Below, piece after piece: positions 16,203 to 27,139 of a DNA stretch of 64,000 bases. Source of the DNA: Mycobacterium sp. 852002-50816_SCH5313054-b (GTDB taxonomy: Bacteria > Actinomycetota > Actinomycetes > Mycobacteriales > Mycobacteriaceae); contig NZ_LZIC01000147.1 of NCBI RefSeq assembly GCF_001667185.1, forward strand, positions 1-64,000. The letters run 5' to 3'. The notes beneath the pieces were generated by a model. It was given only the letters and a program-made list of their open reading frames with translations, was not told where the DNA came from and made no database searches. Each line of letters starts with the position of its first letter. Within the stretch, counting starts at the first letter, position 1. The position numbers and the translations under genes are program-made.

Positions 16203-16952
16203 ATGCGCAAGCTGACAGCCGCGGTCGCCGTTGCCGCTATCGGGATACTGGTCGCGGGCTGCGACAGTGGCAACGGGGGCGGCACCGCCTCGTCGTCGAC
16301 GACCACCACGACCCCCTCGAAGCCGCCGCTGGCACAGGCCGCGTTGGTGACTCTGATGCTCACTCCGCCCGAGATCGACGGCGCGGTGGGCGGCACCGGA
16401 ACGACGGTCGCCGACAAGTCCGACACGCTGCCGGACGACAGCAACTCGCCCTATCCCCAGGGGTACAAGTTTCCGGCCGAATGCCTTTACATCCAGCACC
16501 CCGGGGAGGCCACCGTCTACGCCGGCAGCGGGAACACCGCGGCTCACGGGGAACGCAGCAACACGCCCCTGCCGGCCAACTCGAACGACTCGGACCCGGA
16601 GGTGACCCAGGTGGTGGTGTTGTTCCCCTCCGCCAAGGAGGCGAGCGCCTTCTACGCCACCTCCGCGCAGCGCTGGCCCGCCTGCGCCAACCGCCAGGGC
16701 ACCATCCCCGGCGACGCGGACGCCCCTGAAATTCAGTGGAAATCGGGAGCGGTCACCAACGCCAACGGCGTGTTGAGCACCACTGCCGCCGTGACCGCGA
16801 CGAGGAACGGCGCCACCCTTTCCCAGAACTGCCAGCGGGCGCTGACCGTGCGCAACAACGTGGTCATCGACGTCGACGCGTGCCGCGCGGACCCCGCGGG
16901 CCTTGCCGTCACCATCGCCAATCAGATCGCCGGCAAGGTGGACAAGCAATAA
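16203..16952 (+). CDS. Lipoprotein with PknH-like extracellular sensor domain
   Basis: 249 residues. The signal peptide ends in the lipobox LVAGC (Cys20), followed by a Thr/Ser-rich linker and a domain resembling the extracellular sensor of kinase PknH. That domain has the typical spacing of paired cysteines (AECLYIQ, WPACANR, NCQRAL, VDACRAD) and the RNNVVIDV segment. It is expected on the outer face of the membrane. No kinase is encoded beside it. A second such lipoprotein lies at 44573-45337. The ligand is unknown. Confidence 0.85.
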   Translation: MRKLTAAVAVAAIGILVAGCDSGNGGGTASSSTTTTTPSKPPLAQAALVTLMLTPPEIDGAVGGTGTTVADKSDTLPDDSNSPYPQGYKFPAECLYIQHPGEATVYAGSGNTAAHGERSNTPLPANSNDSDPEVTQVVVLFPSAKEASAFYATSAQRWPACANRQGTIPGDADAPEIQWKSGAVTNANGVLSTTAAVTATRNGATLSQNCQRALTVRNNVVIDVDACRADPAGLAVTIANQIAGKVDKQ

Positions 16953-17167
16953 CCTGTCGCGCAAGCGATTTAGGTAGCCGTCGCCGTATGCCCGATGGCC
17001 ACCCGACGTTTACCCGTCCGGTGTGGTCATCGGCCGCGGCGCACGCGTACGCTCTGGCGGCCGAGCCAGTCAAGCCACCATACTTGCGCCATCACCGAAC
17101 CTGGTTGTAAGCCGTACCCGCACATGGCATCCTGCGGGCGACTGACGCACAGCGTTGAGGAGGACAA

Positions 17168-18499
17168 GTGAGCACATCCGAGACCGCGGAGCCCCGCGGT
17201 GCGCTGCCCGTAATCCATCTCTCCGAGCTGCTGCGCGCCCCGGTCCTGGCCCGCTCCGGCGAGGCCGTGGGCCGCGTCGAGGACGTCATCGTGCGGCTGC
17301 GGGACGCCGACGACTATCCGCCCATCACCGGGATCGTCGCCGGGGTCGGCGGGCGGCGGGTGTTCGTCGGCACCAAATCCATCGACGAGTTCGGGCCGGA
17401 ACGAATCGTCTTGACGAAGAACAAGGTTGACCTCCGCGGCTTCGAACGCCGCGACGGGGAGGTACTGCTGCGCGCCGACGTGTTGGGCCACCGGCTGATC
17501 GATGTGGCCGCGGTGGATCTGGTGCGCGCCTACGACGTCGAGCTCGAAGACACCGGCTCCGGATGGGTGCTCGCGCGCCTGGACACCCGACGCCCGCCCC
17601 GGTTGTTCGGCCTGATCAAGCAGTCCGGCGGGCACGCCGCCCGGGATTGGAAGGCGTTCGAGCCGCTCATCGGCCACGCCCGCTCGGATGCCGTGCGGCG
17701 CCTGTCGGACCGGTTTGGAGAGTTCAAAGCCGCCGAGATCGCCGATCTCCTCGAGGAAGCGGACAAGGCCGAAGGCGGCGAAATTCTCGACCGCGTGCAC
17801 GACGACCCCGAATTGGAAGCCGACGTGTTCGAGGAGCTGGACCCCGACAAGGCCAGCCGCCTGCTTGACGGCATGCCCGACGATGAGGTCGCGGCCCTGC
17901 TGGGCCGGATGCGCGCCGACGATGCCGCCGACGCGATCGCCGACCTGCGCCAGTCACGCCGCCGGCGCGTGCTCGACCTGATGCCGGCCCCCCAGCGCAC
18001 CAAGGTGATCACGCTGATGGGGTTCAACCCCGAAAGCGCCGGCGGATTGATGAACGTCGACTTCGTCTCGTGTGCCGCCACCGCGACGGTGGGCTCGGCG
18101 CTGGCGCTCATCGCCGCCGCTCGCACCATCCAGCCGGAGGCGTTGGTCAAGGTGCACATACTCGGTGAGGGCGACCGCCTCGCCGGTGTGGTGTCGGTGA
18201 TCACCCTGCTGCAGGCCGATCCCGGCGAAAGCGTTGGGGCACTAATGGATTCCGATCCCGTGTGCGTCAGCGCCGATGCGGACCTGACCGACATCGCGCT
18301 GTTGATGGCGGACTTCAACCTCTACTCCATCCCTGTCGTGGACGAGCAGGACCGCGTGCTCGGGGTGGTCACCGTCGACGACGTCCTCGAAGCGACCATC
18401 CCCGAGGACTGGCGCCGGCGCGAACCCGCCCCCCGCCCGTTCCGCGAAATCACCCACGCCGACGGCCACGGCCCCGTATCCGGAGGCGAGGGACCGTGA
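17168..18499 (+). CDS. MgtE N-terminal/CBS-domain cytoplasmic protein with PRC-barrel-like start
   Basis: 443 residues without membrane helices. The first about 140 residues look like two PRC-barrel-type modules (APVLARSGEAVGRVEDVIVRL). Then comes an MgtE-N helical domain (about 210-310, LSDRFGEFKAAEIADLLEEAD and DPDKASRLLDGMPDDEVAALL), and a CBS pair (about 300-410) with SIPVVDEQDRVLGVVTVDDVL. In MgtE channels these two domains sense Mg2+; here the channel part is missing. The next gene, an Nramp-like transporter, overlaps it by GTGA, so it is probably that transporter's sensor subunit (inference). GTG start with AGGAGG upstream. Confidence 0.9.
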   Translation: MSTSETAEPRGALPVIHLSELLRAPVLARSGEAVGRVEDVIVRLRDADDYPPITGIVAGVGGRRVFVGTKSIDEFGPERIVLTKNKVDLRGFERRDGEVLLRADVLGHRLIDVAAVDLVRAYDVELEDTGSGWVLARLDTRRPPRLFGLIKQSGGHAARDWKAFEPLIGHARSDAVRRLSDRFGEFKAAEIADLLEEADKAEGGEILDRVHDDPELEADVFEELDPDKASRLLDGMPDDEVAALLGRMRADDAADAIADLRQSRRRRVLDLMPAPQRTKVITLMGFNPESAGGLMNVDFVSCAATATVGSALALIAAARTIQPEALVKVHILGEGDRLAGVVSVITLLQADPGESVGALMDSDPVCVSADADLTDIALLMADFNLYSIPVVDEQDRVLGVVTVDDVLEATIPEDWRRREPAPRPFREITHADGHGPVSGGEGP

Positions 18500-20142
18500 C
18501 CTCGAGCCCCGACAAGCCCACCCCACCCGCGACCGCGGCCAGCGCCGTGCTCGACTCCGCGCACCTGGGTGACATCGAGGGCGCGTTCGGGCGCATCAAG
18601 CTCAGCGAGGTCGACCACCCGCGGACGTGGAAGACCCGGCTGCTGACACTGCTGGCCATCGTGGGCCCGGGCATCATCGTGATGGTCGGTGACAACGACG
18701 CGGGCGGGGTGGCCACCTACGCCCAGGCCGGCCAGAACTACGGCTACTCGCTGCTGTGGGTGCTGCTGCTGCTGATCCCGGTGCTCATCGTCAACCAGGA
18801 GATGGTGGTCCGGCTCGGCGCCGTCACCGGCGTCGGGCACGCCCGGTTGATCAACGAACGCTTCGGCCGCGGCTGGGGCTGGTTTTCGGTCGGTGACCTG
18901 TTTCTGCTCAATTTCTTGACGATCGTCACCGAGTTCATCGGCATCAGCCTGGCGGCCGCCTACATCGGCGTCTCCAAGTACGTCGTGGTGCCGATCTCGG
19001 CGGTCGCACTGGTCGCCATCATGGCGAGTGGCAGCTTCCGGCGTTGGGAGCGGGCCATGTTCGTCTTCATCGCCGTCACCCTGCTGCAGATCCCGATGCT
19101 GCTGATGTCGCATCCGCAATGGGCTAACGCGGCGAAATCGTTTGTAGTGCCCAGCATCTCGGGCGGCATGAGCTCGGACGCGGTGCTGCTGATCATCGCC
19201 ATCGTGGGCACCACCGTGGCGCCCTGGCAGCTGTTCTTCCAGCAGTCCAACGTCGTCGACAAACGCATCACGCCGCGATTCATGGCATACGAGCGCGCCG
19301 ACACCGTCATCGGGGCCTTCGTCGTGATCGTCGGCGCGGCCGCGCTGGTGATCACCGGCGAATGGGCGGGGCGCTCCACCGACACCGTGGGCGGCTTCAC
19401 CGACGCCGGCGCCGTCGCCCACCTGCTCGGCCGGCACAGCGACGTGCTCGGATCGATTTTCGCCATCGTGCTGATGGACGCGTCGATCATCGGCGCGGCG
19501 GCGGTGACGCTGGCCACCAGCTACGCCTTCGGCGACGTGTTCGGACTCAAGCACTCGCTGCACCGCGGTTTCGCCGACGCCAAGCAGTTCTACCTGTCCT
19601 ACACCGCGATGGTGGTGCTGGCCGCGGCCATCGTGCTGATCCCCGGCGCCCCCCTCGGCTTGATCACCACCGCGGTGCAGGCCCTGGCGGGCCTGCTGTT
19701 GCCCAGCGCCAGCGTGTTCCTCCTGCTGTTGTGCAACGACCGGGAAGTTTTGGGGCCCTGGATCAATCGGGCCTGGCTCAACTGGATCGCCGGCCTGATC
19801 GTCGGCACCCTGCTGCTGCTGTCGGGGATCCTGATGGCCACCACGTTGTTCCCCCACATCGACGTCGTCGCCGTCGCCGGTTACCTGACGCTGGCGCTGA
19901 TTGCGCTCGCGGCGGCCGCGGTCCCGGCGCTGCGCTGGATGGCCCGCCGCCAGCCCGCGCCGCCGGCCGCGCCACCGCCGGCGCGTCCCGTCGACCGCGA
20001 TACCTGGCGGATGCCGCCCCTGACGCTGCTGGAGCCGGTGACCTGGTCCCCCGGCACCCGGCTCGGCATGATCGCGCTGCGCAGCTACCTGGTCGTCGGC
20101 GCGCTGTTGCTGGTGGTCAAGGCCGTCCAGCTGGGCCGCTAA
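18496..20142 (+). CDS. Nramp-family divalent metal (probably Mg2+-type) transporter
   Basis: 548 residues, about 11-12 transmembrane helices. Helix 1 carries DNDAGG (66-71) in place of the classical DPGN, and the helix-6 site reads APWQ (242-245) where manganese/iron Nramps have a metal-binding methionine before Pro-His. Loss of that methionine is known from Nramp-related magnesium transporters. The GTG start overlaps the stop of the MgtE-N/CBS gene by four bases, which fits a two-part Mg2+ uptake system. The final about 40 residues form an extra C-terminal helix. The metal is inferred, not shown. Confidence 0.88.
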   Translation: MTSSPDKPTPPATAASAVLDSAHLGDIEGAFGRIKLSEVDHPRTWKTRLLTLLAIVGPGIIVMVGDNDAGGVATYAQAGQNYGYSLLWVLLLLIPVLIVNQEMVVRLGAVTGVGHARLINERFGRGWGWFSVGDLFLLNFLTIVTEFIGISLAAAYIGVSKYVVVPISAVALVAIMASGSFRRWERAMFVFIAVTLLQIPMLLMSHPQWANAAKSFVVPSISGGMSSDAVLLIIAIVGTTVAPWQLFFQQSNVVDKRITPRFMAYERADTVIGAFVVIVGAAALVITGEWAGRSTDTVGGFTDAGAVAHLLGRHSDVLGSIFAIVLMDASIIGAAAVTLATSYAFGDVFGLKHSLHRGFADAKQFYLSYTAMVVLAAAIVLIPGAPLGLITTAVQALAGLLLPSASVFLLLLCNDREVLGPWINRAWLNWIAGLIVGTLLLLSGILMATTLFPHIDVVAVAGYLTLALIALAAAAVPALRWMARRQPAPPAAPPPARPVDRDTWRMPPLTLLEPVTWSPGTRLGMIALRSYLVVGALLLVVKAVQLGR

Positions 20143-20234
20143 CCTCCGCCAGTATTTGCCTCGCGACCGCAGCGGCGTGTTAGCTGAGTACTCATCAGCA
20201 AAGCGACGTGTGCGGCAAGTAGGAGGTTCGCAAC

Positions 20235-20438
20235 GTGCTACGAGGAGTGCTCATCGCGGGAGCAATGGTTATCGGGGTAGCCGTCGCGCCCGTCGCCACG
20301 GCCGGCTCAAGCGTCTACTACCCGAATTGCCGGGCGGCGTGCGCCGCCGGTGTGGCTCCGATCTACGCAGGGCAGCCGGGTTACCGGGCCGGTCTGGACC
20401 GCAACGGCGACGGCATCGCCTGCGAAGTGTGCCACTGA
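20235..20438 (+). CDS. Small secreted excalibur-domain protein
   Basis: 67 residues. A signal peptide (about 1-23, ending ATA) precedes a short domain with the excalibur calcium-binding signature DRNGDGIACE near the C-terminus and four cysteines (NCRAAC, ACEVC) suited to two disulfides. Excalibur domains occur in secreted actinobacterial proteins, often with nucleases, but here stand alone. The GTG has AGGAGG eight bases upstream. GCTGA-N7-TCAGC at 20183-20199 is a possible operator in the upstream gap. Confidence 0.85.
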   Translation: MLRGVLIAGAMVIGVAVAPVATAGSSVYYPNCRAACAAGVAPIYAGQPGYRAGLDRNGDGIACEVCH

Positions 20439-20572
20439 CTGCCCGACGCGACGTGGCACGGGCGCAATCGCTGGTCAGCAGGCACCTACTCGATACCGGA
20501 GAGTCGCTCTATCGCGTTCTTAACGAGGATGCGAATATTCATGTGCCATAAGGCTTTTAGCGCGTCGGTCGC

Positions 20573-20800
20573 TTAACGCGGATTTCGCGGCCGGACAACC
20601 GCAGGGCGGCTCGCCACGGCGGTAAACCCCTCGGTGTCGTCGAAGAACGCCCATTGGCCGTCGTCGTCGACCTCCATGCGCCAGCCCAGCTCGGAACTGC
20701 CGATGGAGCCGGTGAACCACGCGTGGGCGTCCTCCGCGCGGTCGAAATTCTTTGTCGCCACGACCTCGCCATGTGGATCGACAATTCGAAACGTGGCCAT
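20573..20800 (-). CDS. Small hypothetical protein
   Basis: 75 residues, predicted soluble and mixed alpha/beta: FRIVDPHGEVVATKNF, then DAHAWFTG, and a Trp-rich acidic part (MEVDDDGQWAFFDDTEG). The pattern of alternating strands with a central helix is plausible for a small single-domain protein, but I do not recognise the family. The ATG at 20800 has no clear ribosome site; GATAAT stands 8 bases upstream and may be a -10 of a near-leaderless transcript. Confidence 0.6.
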   Translation of the reverse strand: MATFRIVDPHGEVVATKNFDRAEDAHAWFTGSIGSSELGWRMEVDDDGQWAFFDDTEGFTAVASRPAVVRPRNPR

Positions 20801-20888
20801 GAGAGGTGATTATCCCTCGCGCCGCGTTTTCAATCACGTGTGCGTTTGCTGTGACCCTTGTGCAATTTTGGACGACGCAGATCAGGAC

Positions 20889-22832
<1,944 letters not shown>

Positions 22833-22912
22833 GACATTCCCTACATTCCCGTCCCAGCAATGACGTTTCAAACTTACCGAGATGCGCATGGCCGACGCAC
22901 AGGGGCTGGCCC

Positions 22913-22918
22913 TACCCT
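22913..22918 (+). promoter_or_regulatory. -10 box for a leaderless start (TIGR03085 gene)
   Basis: TACCCT ends six bases before the ATG at 22925, without a ribosome site, as in leaderless mycobacterial mRNAs. The htpG promoter must lie in the same 92-base divergent region. Confidence 0.5.
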
Positions 22919-22924
22919 GAACCC

Positions 22925-23557
22925 ATGACCGTTGCTCAACGCGAACGTGCCGCCCTCGTGGACACCATGCGCGCCGTCGGGCCGGATGCCCCCACCCTGT
23001 GCGAAGGCTGGACGACCCGAGACCTGGCCGCGCACCTGGTGATTCGGGAGTACCGTCCCGACGCCGCACCGGGGATCATGATCCCGTTCTTCGCCGCCCA
23101 TACCGCCAAGGTGCAGGACGAGGTGGCCGGGAAGAACGATTGGGACGAGCTGTTGGGCAAGGTCGCGTCCGGTCCGCCGGTCTACTCGCCGTTCAAGCTG
23201 GTCGACCCGGTGGCCAACGTCGCCGAGATGTTCATCCACCACGAGGACGTGCGCCGCGCGCAGCCGGACTGGGAGCCGCGGGTGCTCGAACAAGGGCTGT
23301 GCCGGTCGCTGCGCCGCACGCTGTCGCTGATGGCCCGGCTGACGCTGGCGAAGGTACCCGGGCGGGTGGCACTGCGCATCCCGGAGGGCAAGACGGTGCT
23401 GACCGCCGGCTCCGGCAAGTTTCATGGCACCACGGTCGTGGTGACCGGTGCGCCCGAGGAGCTGCTGCTGTTCTCCGTCGGGCGGCAGGCGCGCGTCGAG
23501 TTCGACGGCGATGCCGCCGCGGTGCAGGCGGTGCGCGATGCACCGAAGGGGTTGTAG
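22925..23557 (+). CDS. TIGR03085-family DinB/maleylpyruvate-isomerase-like protein
   Basis: 210 residues. The N-terminal four-helix part (QRERAALVDTMRAVGPDAPTLCEGWTTRDLAAHLVIREYR) is characteristic of the mycothiol-dependent DinB-like superfamily, where the His of AAHL and the HHEDVRR histidines form a metal site. The C-terminal part (RVALRIPEGKTVLTAG, VVVTGAPEELLLFSVGR) is the small alpha/beta SCP-like domain. It may use mycothiol or act in detoxification; the true reaction is unknown. The ATG is supported by the leaderless -10 box. Confidence 0.85.
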   Translation: MTVAQRERAALVDTMRAVGPDAPTLCEGWTTRDLAAHLVIREYRPDAAPGIMIPFFAAHTAKVQDEVAGKNDWDELLGKVASGPPVYSPFKLVDPVANVAEMFIHHEDVRRAQPDWEPRVLEQGLCRSLRRTLSLMARLTLAKVPGRVALRIPEGKTVLTAGSGKFHGTTVVVTGAPEELLLFSVGRQARVEFDGDAAAVQAVRDAPKGL

Positions 23558-23612
23558 GCGCCGGTCTCAGCCCCCGCAGCCCCATCTAGCAGGTGCCACC
23601 CGAATCGAAAAC

Positions 23613-23634
23613 TTGATAGCGCATGCGGTATCAA
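23613..23634. promoter_or_regulatory. 22-base near-perfect palindrome (operator candidate)
   Basis: TTGATA-N10-TATCAA with the self-complementary core CGCATGCG; only one base pair of the eleven fails. It lies about 100 bases before the NmrA-like gene and 56 bases after the TIGR03085 gene. The length and symmetry fit a TetR-type dimer site. No TetR gene is close, so the regulator is unknown. Confidence 0.55.
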
Positions 23635-23734
23635 ATCTGTCGCTGACATCCCCGGCGCCTACACTGTGCGCACTGGGCAGGCGGGAGCCGCGGATGAATC
23701 GCTGGGGTGATCAACTCATCGTTGCTGGTCAGTC

Positions 23735-24646
23735 ATGAGCGGGGCGCTGTATCTGATCACTGGCGCCGGTGGCGGCACCGGTGGGGTGAGCCGGCTGGTG
23801 ATCGAGCAGCTGCGTGGGCAGGGCGAACGGGTGCGCGCACTGGTTCACCGCGACGATGCGCGGGCCGACCCCTTGCGCGACCTCGGCGCCGAGGTGGTGG
23901 TCGGCGATCTGACCGATCCGCAGAACGTCGTCGACGCCATGAGCGGAGTCGACCGGATGTTCTTCTCCATGAGCGTCTCTCCGGACTACCTGCAGGCCAC
24001 CGTGGTGGTGTGCGATGCGGCATTGGATTCGGGTCGGCTTGAGGTCCTCGTGAATATGTCGCAGATGACGGTTTCGCAGATGACACTGACCAGCACCGGG
24101 GAATCGCGTCAGCACCGGTTGCACTACCTCGCCGAGCACGTCCTGAACTGGTCGGCGGTCCCGGTCGTTCATGTCAGACCGACTGCGTTCCTTGACAATC
24201 CGATCTTCACGCTGTTAGCGGTTCCGTCGTTGCGAGAGCGAAACGTTTTGACGCTGCCTTTTGGCCGTGGCCGGACGTCGCCGATCGCCGCCACTGACGT
24301 AGCGCGCGTCGTCGCAACCGTACTGGCGGATCCGGCGGAGCGCATCGGCCACGTCTACGAATTGACTGGGCCGGAAAGCCTGGACATCGCGGGACTCGCC
24401 GCGCAGTATGCCCGCGGACTGTGCCGACCCATCACCGGAACTGATGTCGCGCATGACGTGTGGGTCGAGGACGTCCTCAAGCCGCTGGGCTTACCCGCCC
24501 ACCTCCAGCAGCACCTCGCCACGATGGCGCAACTGCATCGCGCGGGCCGGTATGACCGCGCGACCGACGATGTGGAGAAGATAACGGGGACGCCGGCTTT
24601 GACTGTCGGGCAATATATCGCCGAGAACCCGCAGCTCTTTTCGTGA
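23735..24646 (+). CDS. NmrA-like NAD(P)-binding protein
   Basis: 303 residues of the atypical SDR class. The dinucleotide loop ITGAGGGTGG is at the N-terminus, followed by VRALVHRDDARADPLRDLGAEVVVGDL, which matches NmrA/QOR2-type redox sensors or quinone reductases. VRPTAFLDNP and GPESLDIAGLAAQY are typical later motifs. The classical YxxxK is not evident, so it may sense NADP(H) or reduce quinones. The ATG has no clear ribosome site; the palindrome at 23613 probably controls it. It is tail to tail with the acyl-CoA synthetase gene. Confidence 0.85.
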   Translation: MSGALYLITGAGGGTGGVSRLVIEQLRGQGERVRALVHRDDARADPLRDLGAEVVVGDLTDPQNVVDAMSGVDRMFFSMSVSPDYLQATVVVCDAALDSGRLEVLVNMSQMTVSQMTLTSTGESRQHRLHYLAEHVLNWSAVPVVHVRPTAFLDNPIFTLLAVPSLRERNVLTLPFGRGRTSPIAATDVARVVATVLADPAERIGHVYELTGPESLDIAGLAAQYARGLCRPITGTDVAHDVWVEDVLKPLGLPAHLQQHLATMAQLHRAGRYDRATDDVEKITGTPALTVGQYIAENPQLFS

Positions 24647-24662
24647 GGCGGCGTGCCGATGT

Positions 24663-26213
24663 TCAGCCGAAGGTCGCGCGCAGGTCCTTCTTGATCACCT
24701 TCCCGAATTGGTTGCGCGGCAGCGCACCGACGATCACCAGGCGCTCGGGGTGTTTGTAGCGGCTCATTCCCTGCGAACGGCAGTGCTGCACTAGGGCTTC
24801 CAGCGAGACATTCGCACCCGGCGCGGGCACCACTACCGCGCACACCCGCTCGCCGGTGCGCGGGTCGGGTACTCCGATGACCGCGACGTCGGCGACACCG
24901 GGATGGGTGGCCAGGGCGTTCTCCACTTCGAGGGCCGAGACGTTTTCGGCGTTGCGGATGATGGCGTCCTTGATCCGGCCCGTGACGCGGACGTTGCCGT
25001 CGGCGTCGATCGTTCCGAGATCGCCGGTGCGCAGCCAGCCGTCCGCGTCGAACGCGGCGGCGTCGAGGGCGGGGTCGGCGTACCCGAGGAAGCATTGCGG
25101 TCCCTTGAGCCGCAGCTCGCCCTCCTGCCCCGCCGGCAGTTCCCTTTCCCCGTTGCCGACCACTCGGACGCTGACGCCGGGTCCCGGCGTGCCCACGGTG
25201 TGATCGAGCACCTCCGGCGCGGCGGTGAGCGACGGCGAGGTGGCCACCGGGAATTCGGTGAGTCCCCACGCGTTGGCGATCCCGGGTACGCCGAAGGTTT
25301 CGCGAACCTGATGTCCCAATTCGGCGGTGATCGGTGCCCCGCCGGCCAGGCCGCCCCGCACGGACGGGAACAGCGACTCATCCCCGTGGCGCCGTTGGGC
25401 CTCGAGGAACGCCAGGAAGAAGGGCGTCGCCATGCCCAGGAAGGTCGGGTTGTGCGCCGCGATCGACAGCGGCGTGGTGGCCGGGTCGAATACCTCGAAC
25501 AGCGCCAACCGCATCCCGGTCAACAGGGCCGCGGCCAGCATCACCGCGCCACCGATGTGGGCGATGGGAAAGGCGACGGGATCCACATCGCTGCCGGCGA
25601 TTCCCATCTTGTCCACCAGGCCGGCCGCGGGGGCCATCACCGACGCGTCGGTATGGCGAATCCCTTTGGGAGACGCGGTGGTCCCCGACGAGTAGTAGAT
25701 CCACCGCGTGTCCCTGGTGGGCCCCGGCGCCGCCCCGAGGGCATCGGCACCGGCGCGCGGTAGCCGAATCTCACCGCCCGCCGGCGGCGTCGCCAGGTCG
25801 ACGGCGATGACCTCGAAGCCCCGCTGCGCGGCCAGCGCGCGCGCCAGCCCACCGTAATCGAATCCGTGCCAAAACTCAGGCACCACAAGGAATTCCGACG
25901 ACAGCTGGGCGGTGATGAACCCTACCTCGTGCTCGCGCAGTATCGGGATGATCGGGTTTTGGACCGCGCCGAGTCGCGCCAGCGCCGCCATGACGACAGC
26001 GGCTTCGATCGTGGTCGGCAGCTGCCACGACACGAGGGTTCCGGCGCCTATCCCCCGCTGGGCGAACGCTGCGGCCGTCGCGCACGCCGCGTCGTGAAAT
26101 TGGCGCGCCGTCAGGCTGCGTCCATGCTCGTCGGCGAGCAGCGGCTGGTCCGACCCGCGCTGCGCCGCTTCGACAATCAGACCCCAATAGGCGGCGTCGC
26201 CCCCAACCGTCAT
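24663..26213 (-). CDS. AMP-binding acyl-CoA synthetase-like enzyme
   Basis: 516 residues, class I adenylate-forming enzyme. The ATP loop YYSSGTTASPKG is at about 170-181, NAWGLTEFPV corresponds to A5, GWLRTGDLG to A7, GRIKDAIIRNAENVSALEVE to A8, and the C-terminal lysine sits in NQFGKVIKKDLR. It should activate an acid as acyl-AMP and transfer it to CoA. The ATG at 26213 overlaps the stop of the thioesterase gene (ATGA), so it is translated with it. The acid is unknown; cyclohexanecarboxylate-CoA-ligase-like FadD enzymes are the nearest type I recall. Confidence 0.93.
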   Translation of the reverse strand: MTVGGDAAYWGLIVEAAQRGSDQPLLADEHGRSLTARQFHDAACATAAAFAQRGIGAGTLVSWQLPTTIEAAVVMAALARLGAVQNPIIPILREHEVGFITAQLSSEFLVVPEFWHGFDYGGLARALAAQRGFEVIAVDLATPPAGGEIRLPRAGADALGAAPGPTRDTRWIYYSSGTTASPKGIRHTDASVMAPAAGLVDKMGIAGSDVDPVAFPIAHIGGAVMLAAALLTGMRLALFEVFDPATTPLSIAAHNPTFLGMATPFFLAFLEAQRRHGDESLFPSVRGGLAGGAPITAELGHQVRETFGVPGIANAWGLTEFPVATSPSLTAAPEVLDHTVGTPGPGVSVRVVGNGERELPAGQEGELRLKGPQCFLGYADPALDAAAFDADGWLRTGDLGTIDADGNVRVTGRIKDAIIRNAENVSALEVENALATHPGVADVAVIGVPDPRTGERVCAVVVPAPGANVSLEALVQHCRSQGMSRYKHPERLVIVGALPRNQFGKVIKKDLRATFG

Positions 26214-27052
26214 CCGGCCGGCGGCTTGGAGATCGGACGGAATCCGGAGTGCGCGATCGCGACGGACACGGAGCTGCCGATGGGGCCCGTCCGGTCGACC
26301 AGAACGGCCGAGCCCGTGGCCACCCCGTCGTGGCTGTAATGGGTGAGCGAGGACAGCCCGATGTATGGCCCGTGCGGCAACCGGGTCAGCGTGAGGGTGT
26401 AGTCGACATTGATGAACTGCAAACCGTTTGTGCCCCAATTGGCGAGCGAGGCCGTGATGTCGGCACCCATCGCCGCGCGGGTGAACGCGCTGAGCGGTTC
26501 GCCGTCGATCAGCGAGCGCGTCTCATACAACCAGGTGTGTTTCGGCCCGAAGGTACCCGCCCAGTCGGGGTCGGGATTCTGAATGTCGGTGCCCCAGCCG
26601 TAGGTCCGCATGAAAAGCGACGGTTGGGCCTCGTCGTCGATGGGAAGCGGCGGCATCTGGACCGCCGGCGACCACACGTCCCCCTCGGGTTGCGGCCCGC
26701 GCCGCAGAAACAGCGCGCTGCCCCGTGCGACGGGGGCGCCGCGCTGGGTGAGAACGGCCTCGACGAGCCGCAATCGCCGGCGGTCGTGGTGCACCTGCGT
26801 GTGCACCTCGATCGGTTCCAGCGCGGTGGGTGCGGGCAGGTCAACGGTCAGGCGTGCGGGTTGCAGTTCCGGGTCGTCGACGGCGCGTTCGACCGCCCAA
26901 CCCAGCAGGCCGCCCACCACGTGCCCGCTGAGCGACGGGCCCCAGCCGCCGCGCGCGATTTCGTTTGGCACGAAACGGCTTTCGTCGCGCAGAAAGTAGG
27001 GCATCTGCGCGGCCGCAGCCACGGCATCCGGCACGGTCTTTGTCTCGGTCAA
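26210..27052 (-). CDS. Acyl-CoA thioesterase-family protein (double hot-dog)
   Basis: 280 residues with the layout of TesB-like proteins: FVPNEIARGGWGPSLSGHVVGGLLGWAVERA at the N-terminus, LTVDLPAPTALEPIEVHTQVHHDRRR in the first hot-dog, and ADITASLANWG and VDYTLTLTRLPHG in the second. It likely hydrolyses or binds the CoA ester formed by the coupled synthetase. The start is a TTG with a weak AAAGAG upstream; an ATG further in would remove conserved residues. First gene of a two-gene operon. Confidence 0.85.
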   Translation of the reverse strand: MTETKTVPDAVAAAAQMPYFLRDESRFVPNEIARGGWGPSLSGHVVGGLLGWAVERAVDDPELQPARLTVDLPAPTALEPIEVHTQVHHDRRRLRLVEAVLTQRGAPVARGSALFLRRGPQPEGDVWSPAVQMPPLPIDDEAQPSLFMRTYGWGTDIQNPDPDWAGTFGPKHTWLYETRSLIDGEPLSAFTRAAMGADITASLANWGTNGLQFINVDYTLTLTRLPHGPYIGLSSLTHYSHDGVATGSAVLVDRTGPIGSSVSVAIAHSGFRPISKPPAG

Positions 27053-27139
27053 TGCACGACTCTTTCGGGTGGGGATGGCAACGGTAGATATTACAGTTTC
27101 CGTTCCAGTCCCGGTTCCCGGCGGCGGTCGCCGAGACGA

